Under the pieces are notes generated by a model. That model had not been told where the DNA came from, did no database searches, and saw only the letters and a program-made list of their open reading frames with translations. A stretch of 64,000 bases of DNA from Aggregicoccus sp. 17bor-14 (GTDB taxonomy: Bacteria > Myxococcota > Myxococcia > Myxococcales > Myxococcaceae): positions 1 through 64,000 of the forward strand of contig NZ_VJZZ01000016.1 of assembly GCF_009659535.1 (NCBI RefSeq). The letters are read 5' to 3'. Both the position numbers and the translations under genes were made by a program. Positions within the stretch are counted from its first letter, which is position 1; each line of letters opens with the position of its first letter. Shown one piece after another: positions 57,348 through 64,000 of the stretch.

Positions 57348-58820
57348 TCAGGGGCTGTCGGCGGCGCTGCCGAACACGGGCGTGCCGCCGGGCAGCGTGG
57401 GGTCGTGCGGGAGGCTCCCGCGCGGGCTGCGCAGGTACACGAACGGGGTCGCGAAGAGGAAGTTGGACACGCGGCTCGTGTAGATGTCCGCGTAGCGCTC
57501 GATCTGCCGCGCCAGGTGGCTCTTGTCGTTGCCCGCACGGCTGAGCAGGCCCCAGCTCGGGTTGCTCAGCTCTCCACCTGCGCGCACCAGCGGGGCGATC
57601 TCCGCGTCCAGCGCCTCGAGCTGGGCGCGCAAGGCCAGTGCGCGCGCGTGCAGCTCGCTCTCGGGGATGTCGGTGCGCGGGCCGTAGTGGTCGCGGCGCC
57701 GCTGCAGCTCGAGCCGCACCTGCGCGGCCTCCGCCTCCAGCCGCTCCTTCTGCTCCATCTTCTCCGCGATGCGCTGCTCGGTCGCGCGGAAGGCCGCGAT
57801 GCTGCGCACCTCGTCCTCCAGCTCGCGCACGATCAGCGCCGTGCGCCAGCGCAGCACGTTCTTCGTCACGTGCACGTCGCCGAACATGTGGTCGCCCACG
57901 TAGAGGATCTCGTCCCCGCTCAGGCCGAGGGTGCGCTCGATCTCCACCGCGCTGCCGCCCAGGTACGGCACGCCGCTCTTGAGCGGCCCCTGGTGCGGGC
58001 GCAGGAGCCCCTCCTCCGTGGCCACCTCGAAGAGCGGCGAGCGCGTGGTGAAGAACTCCGGCTTGCGCGCGCTCACGATGACCACGTCGAACAGGTCCCT
58101 CCAGGTCATCCCCTTGGGCAGGAAGCGGTCGAAGCTGTAGCGCATCATCGGCGCGGTGTAGGCCCACTCGCTGTTGGTGATGAGCAGCAGCTTCTTGCCC
58201 GCGTGCTTCTGGTCCAGCAGCGCGAGCGGCACGTCCGGGTCCAGCAGCACGAAGCGGTCCGGGTCCGCGACGATCTCCGCCTTCAGCGCCCCCGCCATGT
58301 GCGTGGCGTCCAGGCTGCGGCGCACGTGCTCGTAGAGGTCCGCGTAGCCCATGGGGCTGCCAGGGAGCTTCCCCGCGTCCAGCAGCTCCACCAGCTGCGC
58401 GTAGAGGCAGCCCTCGGAGAGGCTGAACAGCGTGTTGAGGAACACCCAGCGCCGCTCCGCGAGGTCGATGAGCGTGCGCGAGTACTCCGTGCGCTGGCGC
58501 TCGAACTCCAGGGGCTTCGTCCCGTGCAGCGCGCGCTTCACGAAGCCGAAGCGGTTCGCCTTGAGCAGGTTGCCCTTGAGCGTGTCGATGATGAGCCCGC
58601 GCATCGCGAGCCCCGGGTCGAACTGCAGATGCCCCACGGGCCAGCCCTTGGCCACGAGCTGCTCGCGCATGTGCTCGTACGCGCGCTGCTCCCACGCCTC
58701 CACCCGGTAGTGGATGAGCGTGTAGTCCATGTCGTAGCCCACGGCCTTGATGGCCCGCATGTTGAGGGTGCGGTTGCAGAAGAGGCCGCGCTCGGGCGGA
58801 GGTGCGCTCGGGAGAGTCAT
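57348..58820 (-). CDS. HAD-family 5'-nucleotidase (cytosolic purine nucleotidase type)
   Basis: A 490-residue hydrolase. The HAD nucleophile motif DMDYTLIHY (approx. residues 30-38; first Asp nucleophile, second acid/base) starts the domain, and NSEWAYT, KPEFF and GDHMFGDVHVTK supply motifs II, III and the Mg-binding acidic pair. The layout matches the HAD-IG cytosolic 5'-nucleotidases that dephosphorylate IMP/GMP. A helical C-terminal segment (EMEQKERLEAEAAQVRLELQRRRD) may oligomerise. The ATG at 58820 is chosen over an upstream GTG-type start 12 codons earlier. Confidence 0.9.
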   Translation of the reverse strand: MTLPSAPPPERGLFCNRTLNMRAIKAVGYDMDYTLIHYRVEAWEQRAYEHMREQLVAKGWPVGHLQFDPGLAMRGLIIDTLKGNLLKANRFGFVKRALHGTKPLEFERQRTEYSRTLIDLAERRWVFLNTLFSLSEGCLYAQLVELLDAGKLPGSPMGYADLYEHVRRSLDATHMAGALKAEIVADPDRFVLLDPDVPLALLDQKHAGKKLLLITNSEWAYTAPMMRYSFDRFLPKGMTWRDLFDVVIVSARKPEFFTTRSPLFEVATEEGLLRPHQGPLKSGVPYLGGSAVEIERTLGLSGDEILYVGDHMFGDVHVTKNVLRWRTALIVRELEDEVRSIAAFRATEQRIAEKMEQKERLEAEAAQVRLELQRRRDHYGPRTDIPESELHARALALRAQLEALDAEIAPLVRAGGELSNPSWGLLSRAGNDKSHLARQIERYADIYTSRVSNFLFATPFVYLRSPRGSLPHDPTLPGGTPVFGSAADSP

Positions 58821-58868
58821 GGGCTCTACCTGCCCATTCCCGCGCGCCCTGTCCACGCCCTCGTGCGG

Positions 58869-59837
58869 CTACAGGTCCAGCTCCAGGCGGCGCGAGCGCG
58901 CCCGGCTCACGCACACCAGGATGTTGCGAGAACGTTGCCCTGCCTCCAGGAAGCAGTCCCGGTGGTCCGGCTCGCCGCCCAGCAGCCCCGTGAGGCAGGT
59001 GCCGCAGCTGCCCGACTCGCAGTCGCTGGGCACCTGCACGCCGTGGGTGCGCAGCACGTTGAGGATGCTCATCCCCGGCGGCACGTGGAGCACGCGGTTG
59101 CTGCGCTTGAGCGCCACCTCGAAGGTGCCGTCCCCGGGGCGCTGGGTGAGCACGTTCGTGCCCTCCGCCGTGAACGCCTCGAAGTGCACCGTCTCCTGCG
59201 GCCAGCCGCCCACCTCCGCCGCGTCGCGCACGGCGCCCATCAGCGGCGCGGGGCCGCAGCAGTACAGGTGCGCGCCGCCGGGGCGCTCGGCGAGCAGCGC
59301 GCGCACGTCCAGCCCGCGTGCAGGGTCTCCGCCGTCGTGGTGCAGGTGCACCCGGCCGCGGAAGCGCGGCTCGCTCAGGCGCACGCGGAAGGCCGTGCGC
59401 GCGGGGCTGCGCGTGCAGTAGTGCAGCGCGAAGGGGGCGCCGGTGCGCGCGAGCTGCTCCGCCATGGCGAGCAGCGGCGTGATGCCGATGCCTCCCGCGA
59501 CCAGCAGCGTGAAGGGCGCGGGCACCAGCGGGAACTGGTTGCGCGGGAGGCTGGTGAGCAGCGTGTCGTCCACCTGCACCCGCTCGTGCATCGCGCGCGA
59601 GCCGCCGCGGCCGTGGTGCTCGCGCTGCACCGCGATGACGTAGCGGTGCGTCTCCTGCGGGTCGTTGCACAGCGAGTACTGGCGCAAGGGGCCACCGGGC
59701 ACGCGCACCTCCAGGTGCGCCCCGGCCTCGAAGGGCGGAAGGCGTGCAGTGGGAGGCGGCACCAGCTCGTAGGTGCGGATGTCCTCCGTCTCCGACTCGA
59801 TGCGGCTGACCCGCAGGCGAAGTGTGTCCGAGAGCAC
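58869..59837 (-). CDS. ferredoxin-NAD(P) reductase component of an oxygenase (VanB/phthalate reductase type)
   Basis: A 322-residue three-domain reductase. The flavin domain (RQYSLCNDPQ, approx. 56-65) and the NAD domain (LLVAGGIGITPLLAMAEQL, LYCCGPAPLMGAV) are followed by a C-terminal plant-type 2Fe-2S domain with C-x4-C-x2-C (CESGSCGTC) and the fourth Cys about 29 residues on (LVCVSRA). It passes electrons from NAD(P)H to a terminal oxygenase. No oxygenase gene adjoins it. The GTG at 59837 is chosen because AGGAGGGG lies about 10 nt upstream. Confidence 0.9.
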   Translation of the reverse strand: MLSDTLRLRVSRIESETEDIRTYELVPPPTARLPPFEAGAHLEVRVPGGPLRQYSLCNDPQETHRYVIAVQREHHGRGGSRAMHERVQVDDTLLTSLPRNQFPLVPAPFTLLVAGGIGITPLLAMAEQLARTGAPFALHYCTRSPARTAFRVRLSEPRFRGRVHLHHDGGDPARGLDVRALLAERPGGAHLYCCGPAPLMGAVRDAAEVGGWPQETVHFEAFTAEGTNVLTQRPGDGTFEVALKRSNRVLHVPPGMSILNVLRTHGVQVPSDCESGSCGTCLTGLLGGEPDHRDCFLEAGQRSRNILVCVSRARSRRLELDL

Positions 59838-60117
59838 GGCATGCCCCTCCTGGCGAAGGCGTGCACGCAGGCACGCCAGGTGGTCAGGGAAGGATGCGGT
59901 TGCACCTGCGTACCGGTGAGTGGGTCCGGCGCCGTGCATCCGTGGAGCGGGCGCGACACTCCCACACGACCCGGGGGCACGCGGGAGCCTGGCCGCCTGC
60001 ACACCGGCCGGACGAGGCCCGCGCACCGCATGCTGGTCGCGCGTGCAGGCTGCGGCGCGCGGGTGGGCAAGGCACAGTGGTCCTGAACCCGGGCCAGACA
60101 CAGGTGACAGGCGCACC

Positions 60118-60573
60118 ATGAGCGAGAGGGCGACCGCGGACGCAGTGGAGACGTGGGTGCAGTGGCAGGGCGGAAGGGCCGCGCTGCTCAACGGAGACGA
60201 CGCGCCGTGCCTCAGCACGGGGCTCGGGAACGGCGGCGGCCAGTGGCGCCCCGAGGAGCTGCTCATCGGCGCGGTGGAGCTGGGCGTGATGCTGCGCTTC
60301 CTCGCGCTCGCGGACCGGGACGGGCTGCGGCCCCTCTCCTACCAGAGCAGCGCATTGGGCCGCTTTCGCGGCCACGCCGAGGAGGGCTGCCAGCTCATCG
60401 ACCTCATCGTGCGCCCGCGCGTGGGCGTCGCGCAGCCCGAGGAGATACCGCGCGCCGAGGCGCTGTTCGCGCAGCTCTCCCGCGAGCCGCCCGATGCCGG
60501 GCTGCTGCGCGTGACGCCGCGCGTGCAGCCCAGCGTGCAGTGGGAGAGCCTCGAGCCGCTCACGGCGCATTGA
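60118..60573 (+). CDS. OsmC-like protein lacking the redox cysteines
   Basis: A 151-residue protein with an OsmC-type pattern (WRPEELLIGAVELGVMLRFLALADRDGL...SALGRF...RPRVGV...AEALFAQLSREPP). In active OsmC/Ohr peroxidases one Cys lies in the helix after EEL and another near xxCP. Here those positions are Val/Leu and Ser, so peroxidase chemistry is unlikely. The remaining Cys (CLSTG, EEGCQ) are elsewhere. The function is unknown. The ATG lies in CACCATGAG, with no strong ribosome site. Confidence 0.68.
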   Translation: MSERATADAVETWVQWQGGRAALLNGDDAPCLSTGLGNGGGQWRPEELLIGAVELGVMLRFLALADRDGLRPLSYQSSALGRFRGHAEEGCQLIDLIVRPRVGVAQPEEIPRAEALFAQLSREPPDAGLLRVTPRVQPSVQWESLEPLTAH

Positions 60574-60579
60574 GGAAAT

Positions 60580-60608
60580 GTCCCCTCTCCCAGGGGGAGA
60601 GGGAAGAC
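60580..60608 (+). repeat. hairpin repeat copy 10, stem only
   Basis: GTCCCCTCTCCC-AGG-GGGAGAGGGAAGAC; the tail GTGAGGGA is absent. It fills the 34-bp gap between the converging OsmC-like and SafE-like genes, where its perfect 9-bp stem could terminate both. Confidence 0.8.
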
Positions 60609-61285
60609 TAGTGGCAGCGGCCCTTTGTGACGACGGCGCGCACCACGAGCACTACCGCCGCGAGCAGCGGCACCGCGCGCCTGAGGACGAAGCCCGCGAG
60701 CTTCGGCCCTCCGCGCTGCCACAGGCCCGCCTGCAGCTGCGCCCCGAGCAGCGCCGGGAGCCCCCCGAGCGCGAAGGCCCCCATCACCAGCGCCCCGCCC
60801 CCCACGCTGCCCGCCGCGAGCGCCGCGAGGTACACGCCGTACAGCAGCCCGCAGGGCAGCAGCGGGGTGAGCGCACCCATTGCACCGGCCCGCAGCGCCG
60901 GCGAAAACTTTGCGCCCACCCGCGCGAGCCCGCTCGCGAGCCGCGAGAGCCTGGGAAGGGGCCGCAGCCGCTTGCCCAGCTCCAGCGCGCTCGCCACCAG
61001 CGCCGCCGCCATGAGCCAGGGCAGGTAGGGGCGGGTGCTCACCGCGAGCGCCCGCGTGACGCCTCCTCCCAGCGCGCCCAGCAGCGCCCCCATCGAGGCG
61101 TACGCGAGCACGCGCCCTGCCTGGTAGGCGGCCATCGCCCTCGTGCGCCCCGCGCGCTGCACCGTGGGAAGGCTCGCGCAGGCGAGCGGTCCGCACATGA
61201 GGAGGCAGTGCACGCTGCCCGTCACGCCCACCATGAGCGCACCGGCAGCGCCCGCGAGCACGGGAGAGGAGAGGAGTGGGTCCAT
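60608..61285 (-). CDS. TauE/SafE-family membrane protein next to the cbb3 genes
   Basis: A 225-residue inner-membrane protein with about six hydrophobic helices. The conserved half-motifs are GSVHCLLMCGPLACAS (Cys-x3-Cys, approx. 24-39) and GALTPLLPCGLLYGVYLAAL. These are typical of the sulfite-exporter-like proteins found beside cbb3 oxidase assembly genes, often linked to copper or maturation. It is divergent from ccoI; the two chosen start codons overlap on opposite strands (CATG at 61283-61286). The N-terminus is therefore not certain. Confidence 0.8.
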   Translation of the reverse strand: MDPLLSSPVLAGAAGALMVGVTGSVHCLLMCGPLACASLPTVQRAGRTRAMAAYQAGRVLAYASMGALLGALGGGVTRALAVSTRPYLPWLMAAALVASALELGKRLRPLPRLSRLASGLARVGAKFSPALRAGAMGALTPLLPCGLLYGVYLAALAAGSVGGGALVMGAFALGGLPALLGAQLQAGLWQRGGPKLAGFVLRRAVPLLAAVVLVVRAVVTKGRCH

Positions 61286-63737
61286 GCGGGGCTCTCTCGC
61301 AATGGGCATGCCGTTCGCAGTGGGCCCCCTCCACATGCACGCACCCGCCCCCTGTCTCCACTGTGGAAGCCCCGTGCCCGAGGGCGTCGTCCCCGCGCGC
61401 TTCTGCTGCGCCGGCTGTGAGTCCGTGTACGGCCTGCTGCAGGAGCAGGGGCTCACGCGCTACTACGCGCTCGCCGGAGGGCAGGGCGCGCCCGCGCTCG
61501 AGGTGCCCACCCAGCGCAGCCGCGCCTGGCTCGAGCCGCTGCTCGCGCGCGCCGAGGCCGACGGCGCGGGCTCCCTGTGCGCGCTGCAGTTGGACGTGCA
61601 GGGCCTGCACTGCGCCGCGTGCGTGTGGCTGATGGAGGAGCTGTTCCGCCGCCAGGGCGGAGGCGCCTCGCTCACGGTGAATCCGGCGCTGGGCACGCTG
61701 CGGCTGCGTTGGGCGCAGGGCCGCTTCGACGTGGGCGCCTACCTCACCAGCGTGGAGCGCTTCGGCTACCTCTTCGGCCCGCCGCGCAAGCGCCCCGGCG
61801 CCGCGAGCCGGGACCTGCCCGTGCGCCTCGGCGTGTGCGCGGCCCTCACCATGAACGTGATGATGTTCTCGGTCGCCTTCTACCTGGGGCTCTCCCCGGC
61901 GGAGGGGGACCTGTTCGCGCTCTTCACGCGGCTCTCCGTGCTGCTCTCCACCGCGGTGGTGCTGGTGGGCGGCTGGCCCTTCCTGCGCACCGCAGTGCAG
62001 GGCGTGCGACGCGGCGTGCTGCACCTGGACCTGCCCATCGCGGTGGGCATCCTGCTCGTGTACGCGACGAGCCTGTTGAAGGTGCGCGACGGACGCGGAG
62101 ACCTCGCGTACTTCGACACGCTCAACACCTTCGTCACCCTGATGCTCGTGGGCCGCTGGCTGCAGCAGCGGGTCATCGAGCGCAACCGCCGCTTCCTCCT
62201 CGAGGACGACGGCGCGGACGGCCTCGTGGTGCGCCGCGAGGAGGGGGCCGCGCTCGCCACCGTGCGTGCCCCGCAGGTGCGCGAGGGCGACGTGATGGTG
62301 GTGGCGCCCGGAGACCTGGTCCCGGTGGACGCGGAGCTGCTCGAGGAGGCGGCCCGCTTCAGCACCGACTGGATTACGGGGGAGAGTGCGGCGAGGCAGC
62401 TCTCGCAGGGTGAGCGCGTGCCGGCGGGGGCCTTCAATGGCTCGGGCTCCGCGGTGCGGGTGCGCGCGCTGAGTGACTTCGCGGACTCGCCGCTCGTGGC
62501 CCTGCTGCGCCAGGCGCCCGAGGGCTCCGGCGGCGTGCCGCTGCACGCGCGCTTCTGGAATGCGCTCTCGCGCGGCTGGGCGGTGGCGGTGCTGGGGATT
62601 GCCGCCGCGGGCCTCGCGCTGTGGTGGCCCTCGGGGCCGCAGCGCGCGCTGGAGGTGGCCGTCGCGCTGCTCGTGGTCACCTGCCCGTGTGCGCTCGGGC
62701 TCGCGGTGCCGCTCGCGTACGAGCTCGCGCAGGCGCGGCTGCGGCGCATCGGGCTGTTCTCGCGGCGCGCGGACCTGCTCGACCGGCTTCCCCGCGTGCG
62801 CAGCGTGCTCTTCGACAAGACGGGGACGCTCACGCTCGGGCGGCTGGAGTTGGTGGACCCGCGGTGCGTGGAGGCACTGTCACACGAGGCCCGTGACGCG
62901 GCCTTCGACATGGTGAGCCGCAGCAACCATCCGGTGAGCCGGTGTCTGGCGGCGGCGCTGTCTCGGGTGGGGGCGCGGTACTCCGCGGGCGCGCGCGTGG
63001 TGGAGGTGGCCGGATGTGGACTGGAGATGGGGGCGTGGCGGCTGGGGAAGCGAGGCTGGTGCACGGCGCACATCCCTCACCCCGACCCTCTCCCAGGGGG
63101 AGAGGGGACAGTGCTCACCTTCAACGGCCAGGTCGTCGCGGTGTTCTCCCTTCGCGAGGCGGTGCGGGCGGACGCGCGGCGCGAGGTGGCCGCGCTGCAG
63201 AGTGAAGGCCTGGGCGTGTGGCTCATCTCCGGGGATGCCCCCGAGCGGGTGGGCGCGATGGCGCTCGCACTGGGCGTCCCGGCCGAGCATGCATTGGGCG
63301 GCCAGCGCCCCGAGGACAAGGCCGCGGCGGTGCGCCGCATCGACCGCCAGGACACGCTGTACCTGGGCGATGGCGTGAACGACAGCCTCGCCTTCGAGGC
63401 CGCCCTGTGCGCGGGCACCCCCGCCATCGACCGCCCCGTCATGCCGGGCAAGGCGGACTTCTTCCTCCTCGGCGAAGGACTTGCGCCGCTGCGCGAGGCT
63501 TTGGCCCTCTCGCGCAAATTACGCGCGGTGGTGCGGCGCACGCTGGCCCTCGCGCTCGCCTACAACGTGCTCGCCATCGCCACCTGCCTCGCGGGGCTGA
63601 TGACGCCGCTCCGAGCGGCGGTGGCCATGCCGCTCAGCTCGCTCAGCCTGCTGCTGCTCACCGCCTACAGCCTCGCACCCGAGCGCGCGCGCCCTACGCC
63701 CTCGCTGGCGCAGGGGCTGCAAGAGGCGCGGGCATGA
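61284..63737 (+). CDS. ccoI: CcoI-type cation (copper) P-type ATPase for cbb3 assembly
   Basis: An 817-residue P1B-type ATPase. Features in order: N-terminal Cys cluster (CLHCG...FCCAGCESVY), heavy-metal domain with CAAC, actuator TGES (approx. 365), translocation CPC in VVTCPCALG, phosphorylation site DKTGTLT, nucleotide-binding SNHPVSR and hinge GDGVNDS. The N-domain loop contains an in-frame copy of the hairpin repeat (residues approx. 598-611, IPHPDPLPGGEG). In cbb3 systems CcoI supplies copper for the oxidase. A strong AGGAG site supports ATG 61284; 61302 and 61335 are alternatives. Its stop overlaps the ccoS start. Confidence 0.92.
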   Translation: MRGSLAMGMPFAVGPLHMHAPAPCLHCGSPVPEGVVPARFCCAGCESVYGLLQEQGLTRYYALAGGQGAPALEVPTQRSRAWLEPLLARAEADGAGSLCALQLDVQGLHCAACVWLMEELFRRQGGGASLTVNPALGTLRLRWAQGRFDVGAYLTSVERFGYLFGPPRKRPGAASRDLPVRLGVCAALTMNVMMFSVAFYLGLSPAEGDLFALFTRLSVLLSTAVVLVGGWPFLRTAVQGVRRGVLHLDLPIAVGILLVYATSLLKVRDGRGDLAYFDTLNTFVTLMLVGRWLQQRVIERNRRFLLEDDGADGLVVRREEGAALATVRAPQVREGDVMVVAPGDLVPVDAELLEEAARFSTDWITGESAARQLSQGERVPAGAFNGSGSAVRVRALSDFADSPLVALLRQAPEGSGGVPLHARFWNALSRGWAVAVLGIAAAGLALWWPSGPQRALEVAVALLVVTCPCALGLAVPLAYELAQARLRRIGLFSRRADLLDRLPRVRSVLFDKTGTLTLGRLELVDPRCVEALSHEARDAAFDMVSRSNHPVSRCLAAALSRVGARYSAGARVVEVAGCGLEMGAWRLGKRGWCTAHIPHPDPLPGGEGTVLTFNGQVVAVFSLREAVRADARREVAALQSEGLGVWLISGDAPERVGAMALALGVPAEHALGGQRPEDKAAAVRRIDRQDTLYLGDGVNDSLAFEAALCAGTPAIDRPVMPGKADFFLLGEGLAPLREALALSRKLRAVVRRTLALALAYNVLAIATCLAGLMTPLRAAVAMPLSSLSLLLLTAYSLAPERARPTPSLAQGLQEARA
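63073..63109 (-). repeat. hairpin repeat copy 11, reverse, inside ccoI
   Basis: TCCCTCACCCCGACCCTCTCCC-AGG-GGGAGAGGGGAC lies wholly within the ccoI coding sequence and keeps the frame. It encodes the peptide IPHPDPLPGGEG in the nucleotide-binding domain loop. Confidence 0.88.
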
Positions 63738-63922
63738 GCGTCGTCATCCTGCAGGTCTTCGTCAGCCTGATGCTGGTCGGCAGCAGCGTGCTGCTCTTCC
63801 TCGTGAGCGTGCGCCAGCGCGACCACGAGCACGCGGACCGCCTCAGCCTCATCCCGCTCGAGGACGAGCACCCCGCCGCCTCTCCCGCTGCCCCCGCCGA
63901 ATCGAAGGAGCCCCTCTCGTGA
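63734..63922 (+). CDS. ccoS: CcoS, cbb3-type oxidase assembly protein
   Basis: A 62-residue membrane protein: MSVVILQVFVSLMLVGSSVL with one helix, then FLVSVRQRDHEHADRLSLIPLEDE, the charged tail common to CcoS. It overlaps ccoI by 4 nt (ATGA) and ccoN by 4 nt (GTGA), so the three are translationally coupled. CcoS is needed for cofactor insertion into the cbb3 catalytic subunit in other bacteria. Confidence 0.88.
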   Translation: MSVVILQVFVSLMLVGSSVLLFLVSVRQRDHEHADRLSLIPLEDEHPAASPAAPAESKEPLS

Positions 63923-64000
63923 GCCACGCAGCCTCCGCTCAGCAACAGCGCATCGTCTACGACGACGCCCCCACGCGCTGGTTCATCGCCGCCGCCATGC
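63919..64000 (+). CDS. ccoN: cbb3-type cytochrome c oxidase subunit I, N-terminal fragment
   Basis: A GTG start within the ccoS stop gives MSHAASAQQQRIVYDDAPTR, then WFIAAAM, at which point the window ends. The YDDAPTRWFIAAAM stretch is the typical CcoN N-terminus leading into the first transmembrane helix. Only 27 residues are visible, so identity rests on this stretch and on the ccoI-ccoS context. Confidence 0.8.
   Translation, partial: MSHAASAQQQRIVYDDAPTRWFIAAAM

Overview
The window is a very GC-rich chromosomal segment (about 70% by eye) with strong third-position GC, GTG/TTG starts, many lipoproteins and secreted repeat proteins, and sigma-54-type regulation. Together these suggest a myxobacterium, most likely Myxococcaceae. 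This is an inference from style and gene content; no rRNA gene or other taxonomic marker is present.

Layout. (1) 0.2-5 kb, minus strand: a Cys-rich beta-propeller lipoprotein, a small zinc-knuckle protein next to a tri-heme cytochrome c, a secreted protein and a PRC-barrel-like protein. (2) 5-9 kb, minus strand: a tetR, thiolase, fabF-type ketosynthase, enoyl-CoA hydratase operon with an operator-like palindrome over the tetR start. (3) 9-12.4 kb: a rhodanese-DoxX pair divergent from a LysR regulator, then a propeller lipoprotein. (4) 12.5-22 kb: recQ divergent from a Ycf45-like R3H ATPase, an orphan AbiEi-type antitoxin next to a 261-bp element with 28-bp inverted ends, a large lipoprotein, and an operon of two small secreted paralogues plus an 11-repeat MopE-like lipoprotein. 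(5) 22-51.5 kb, the main feature: one periplasmic adaptor, two MacB/LolD-type ATPases, eight full-length duplicated ADOP-type ABC permeases (seven consecutive, one after a 3.5-kb block of unrelated genes), then an NtrC-type response regulator and its histidine kinase. (6) 51.6-57.2 kb: a secreted LolA-like protein, two homologous 37- and 41-residue membrane micro-proteins, a DUF6624 lipoprotein, and DUF695 and hypothetical proteins. (7) 57.3-64 kb: a HAD 5'-nucleotidase, an oxygenase-reductase, an OsmC-like protein, and the start of a cbb3 oxidase cluster (SafE-like, ccoI, ccoS, ccoN running off the edge).

How the main locus may work. The adaptor and ATPases would serve exchangeable permeases, and the terminal two-component pair would act through sigma-54. 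Consistent with this, the adaptor, permease 4 and permease 8 are each preceded by a -24/-12 element (TGGCACG-N4-TCGCT). About 105-115 bp further upstream each has a shared bipartite motif (GTnCG-N5-GGGA-N7/8-TCCC). The spacing is identical at two sites and about one helical turn shorter at the third. The same promoter and motif combination precedes both micro-protein genes, with three tandem motif copies at the second, suggesting that these peptides belong to the same regulon. No outer-membrane channel gene is present, so TolC would come from elsewhere.

A hairpin repeat family (CCCTCTCCC...GGGAGAGGG followed by GTGAGGGA) occurs about eleven times, mostly between genes and once in frame inside ccoI.
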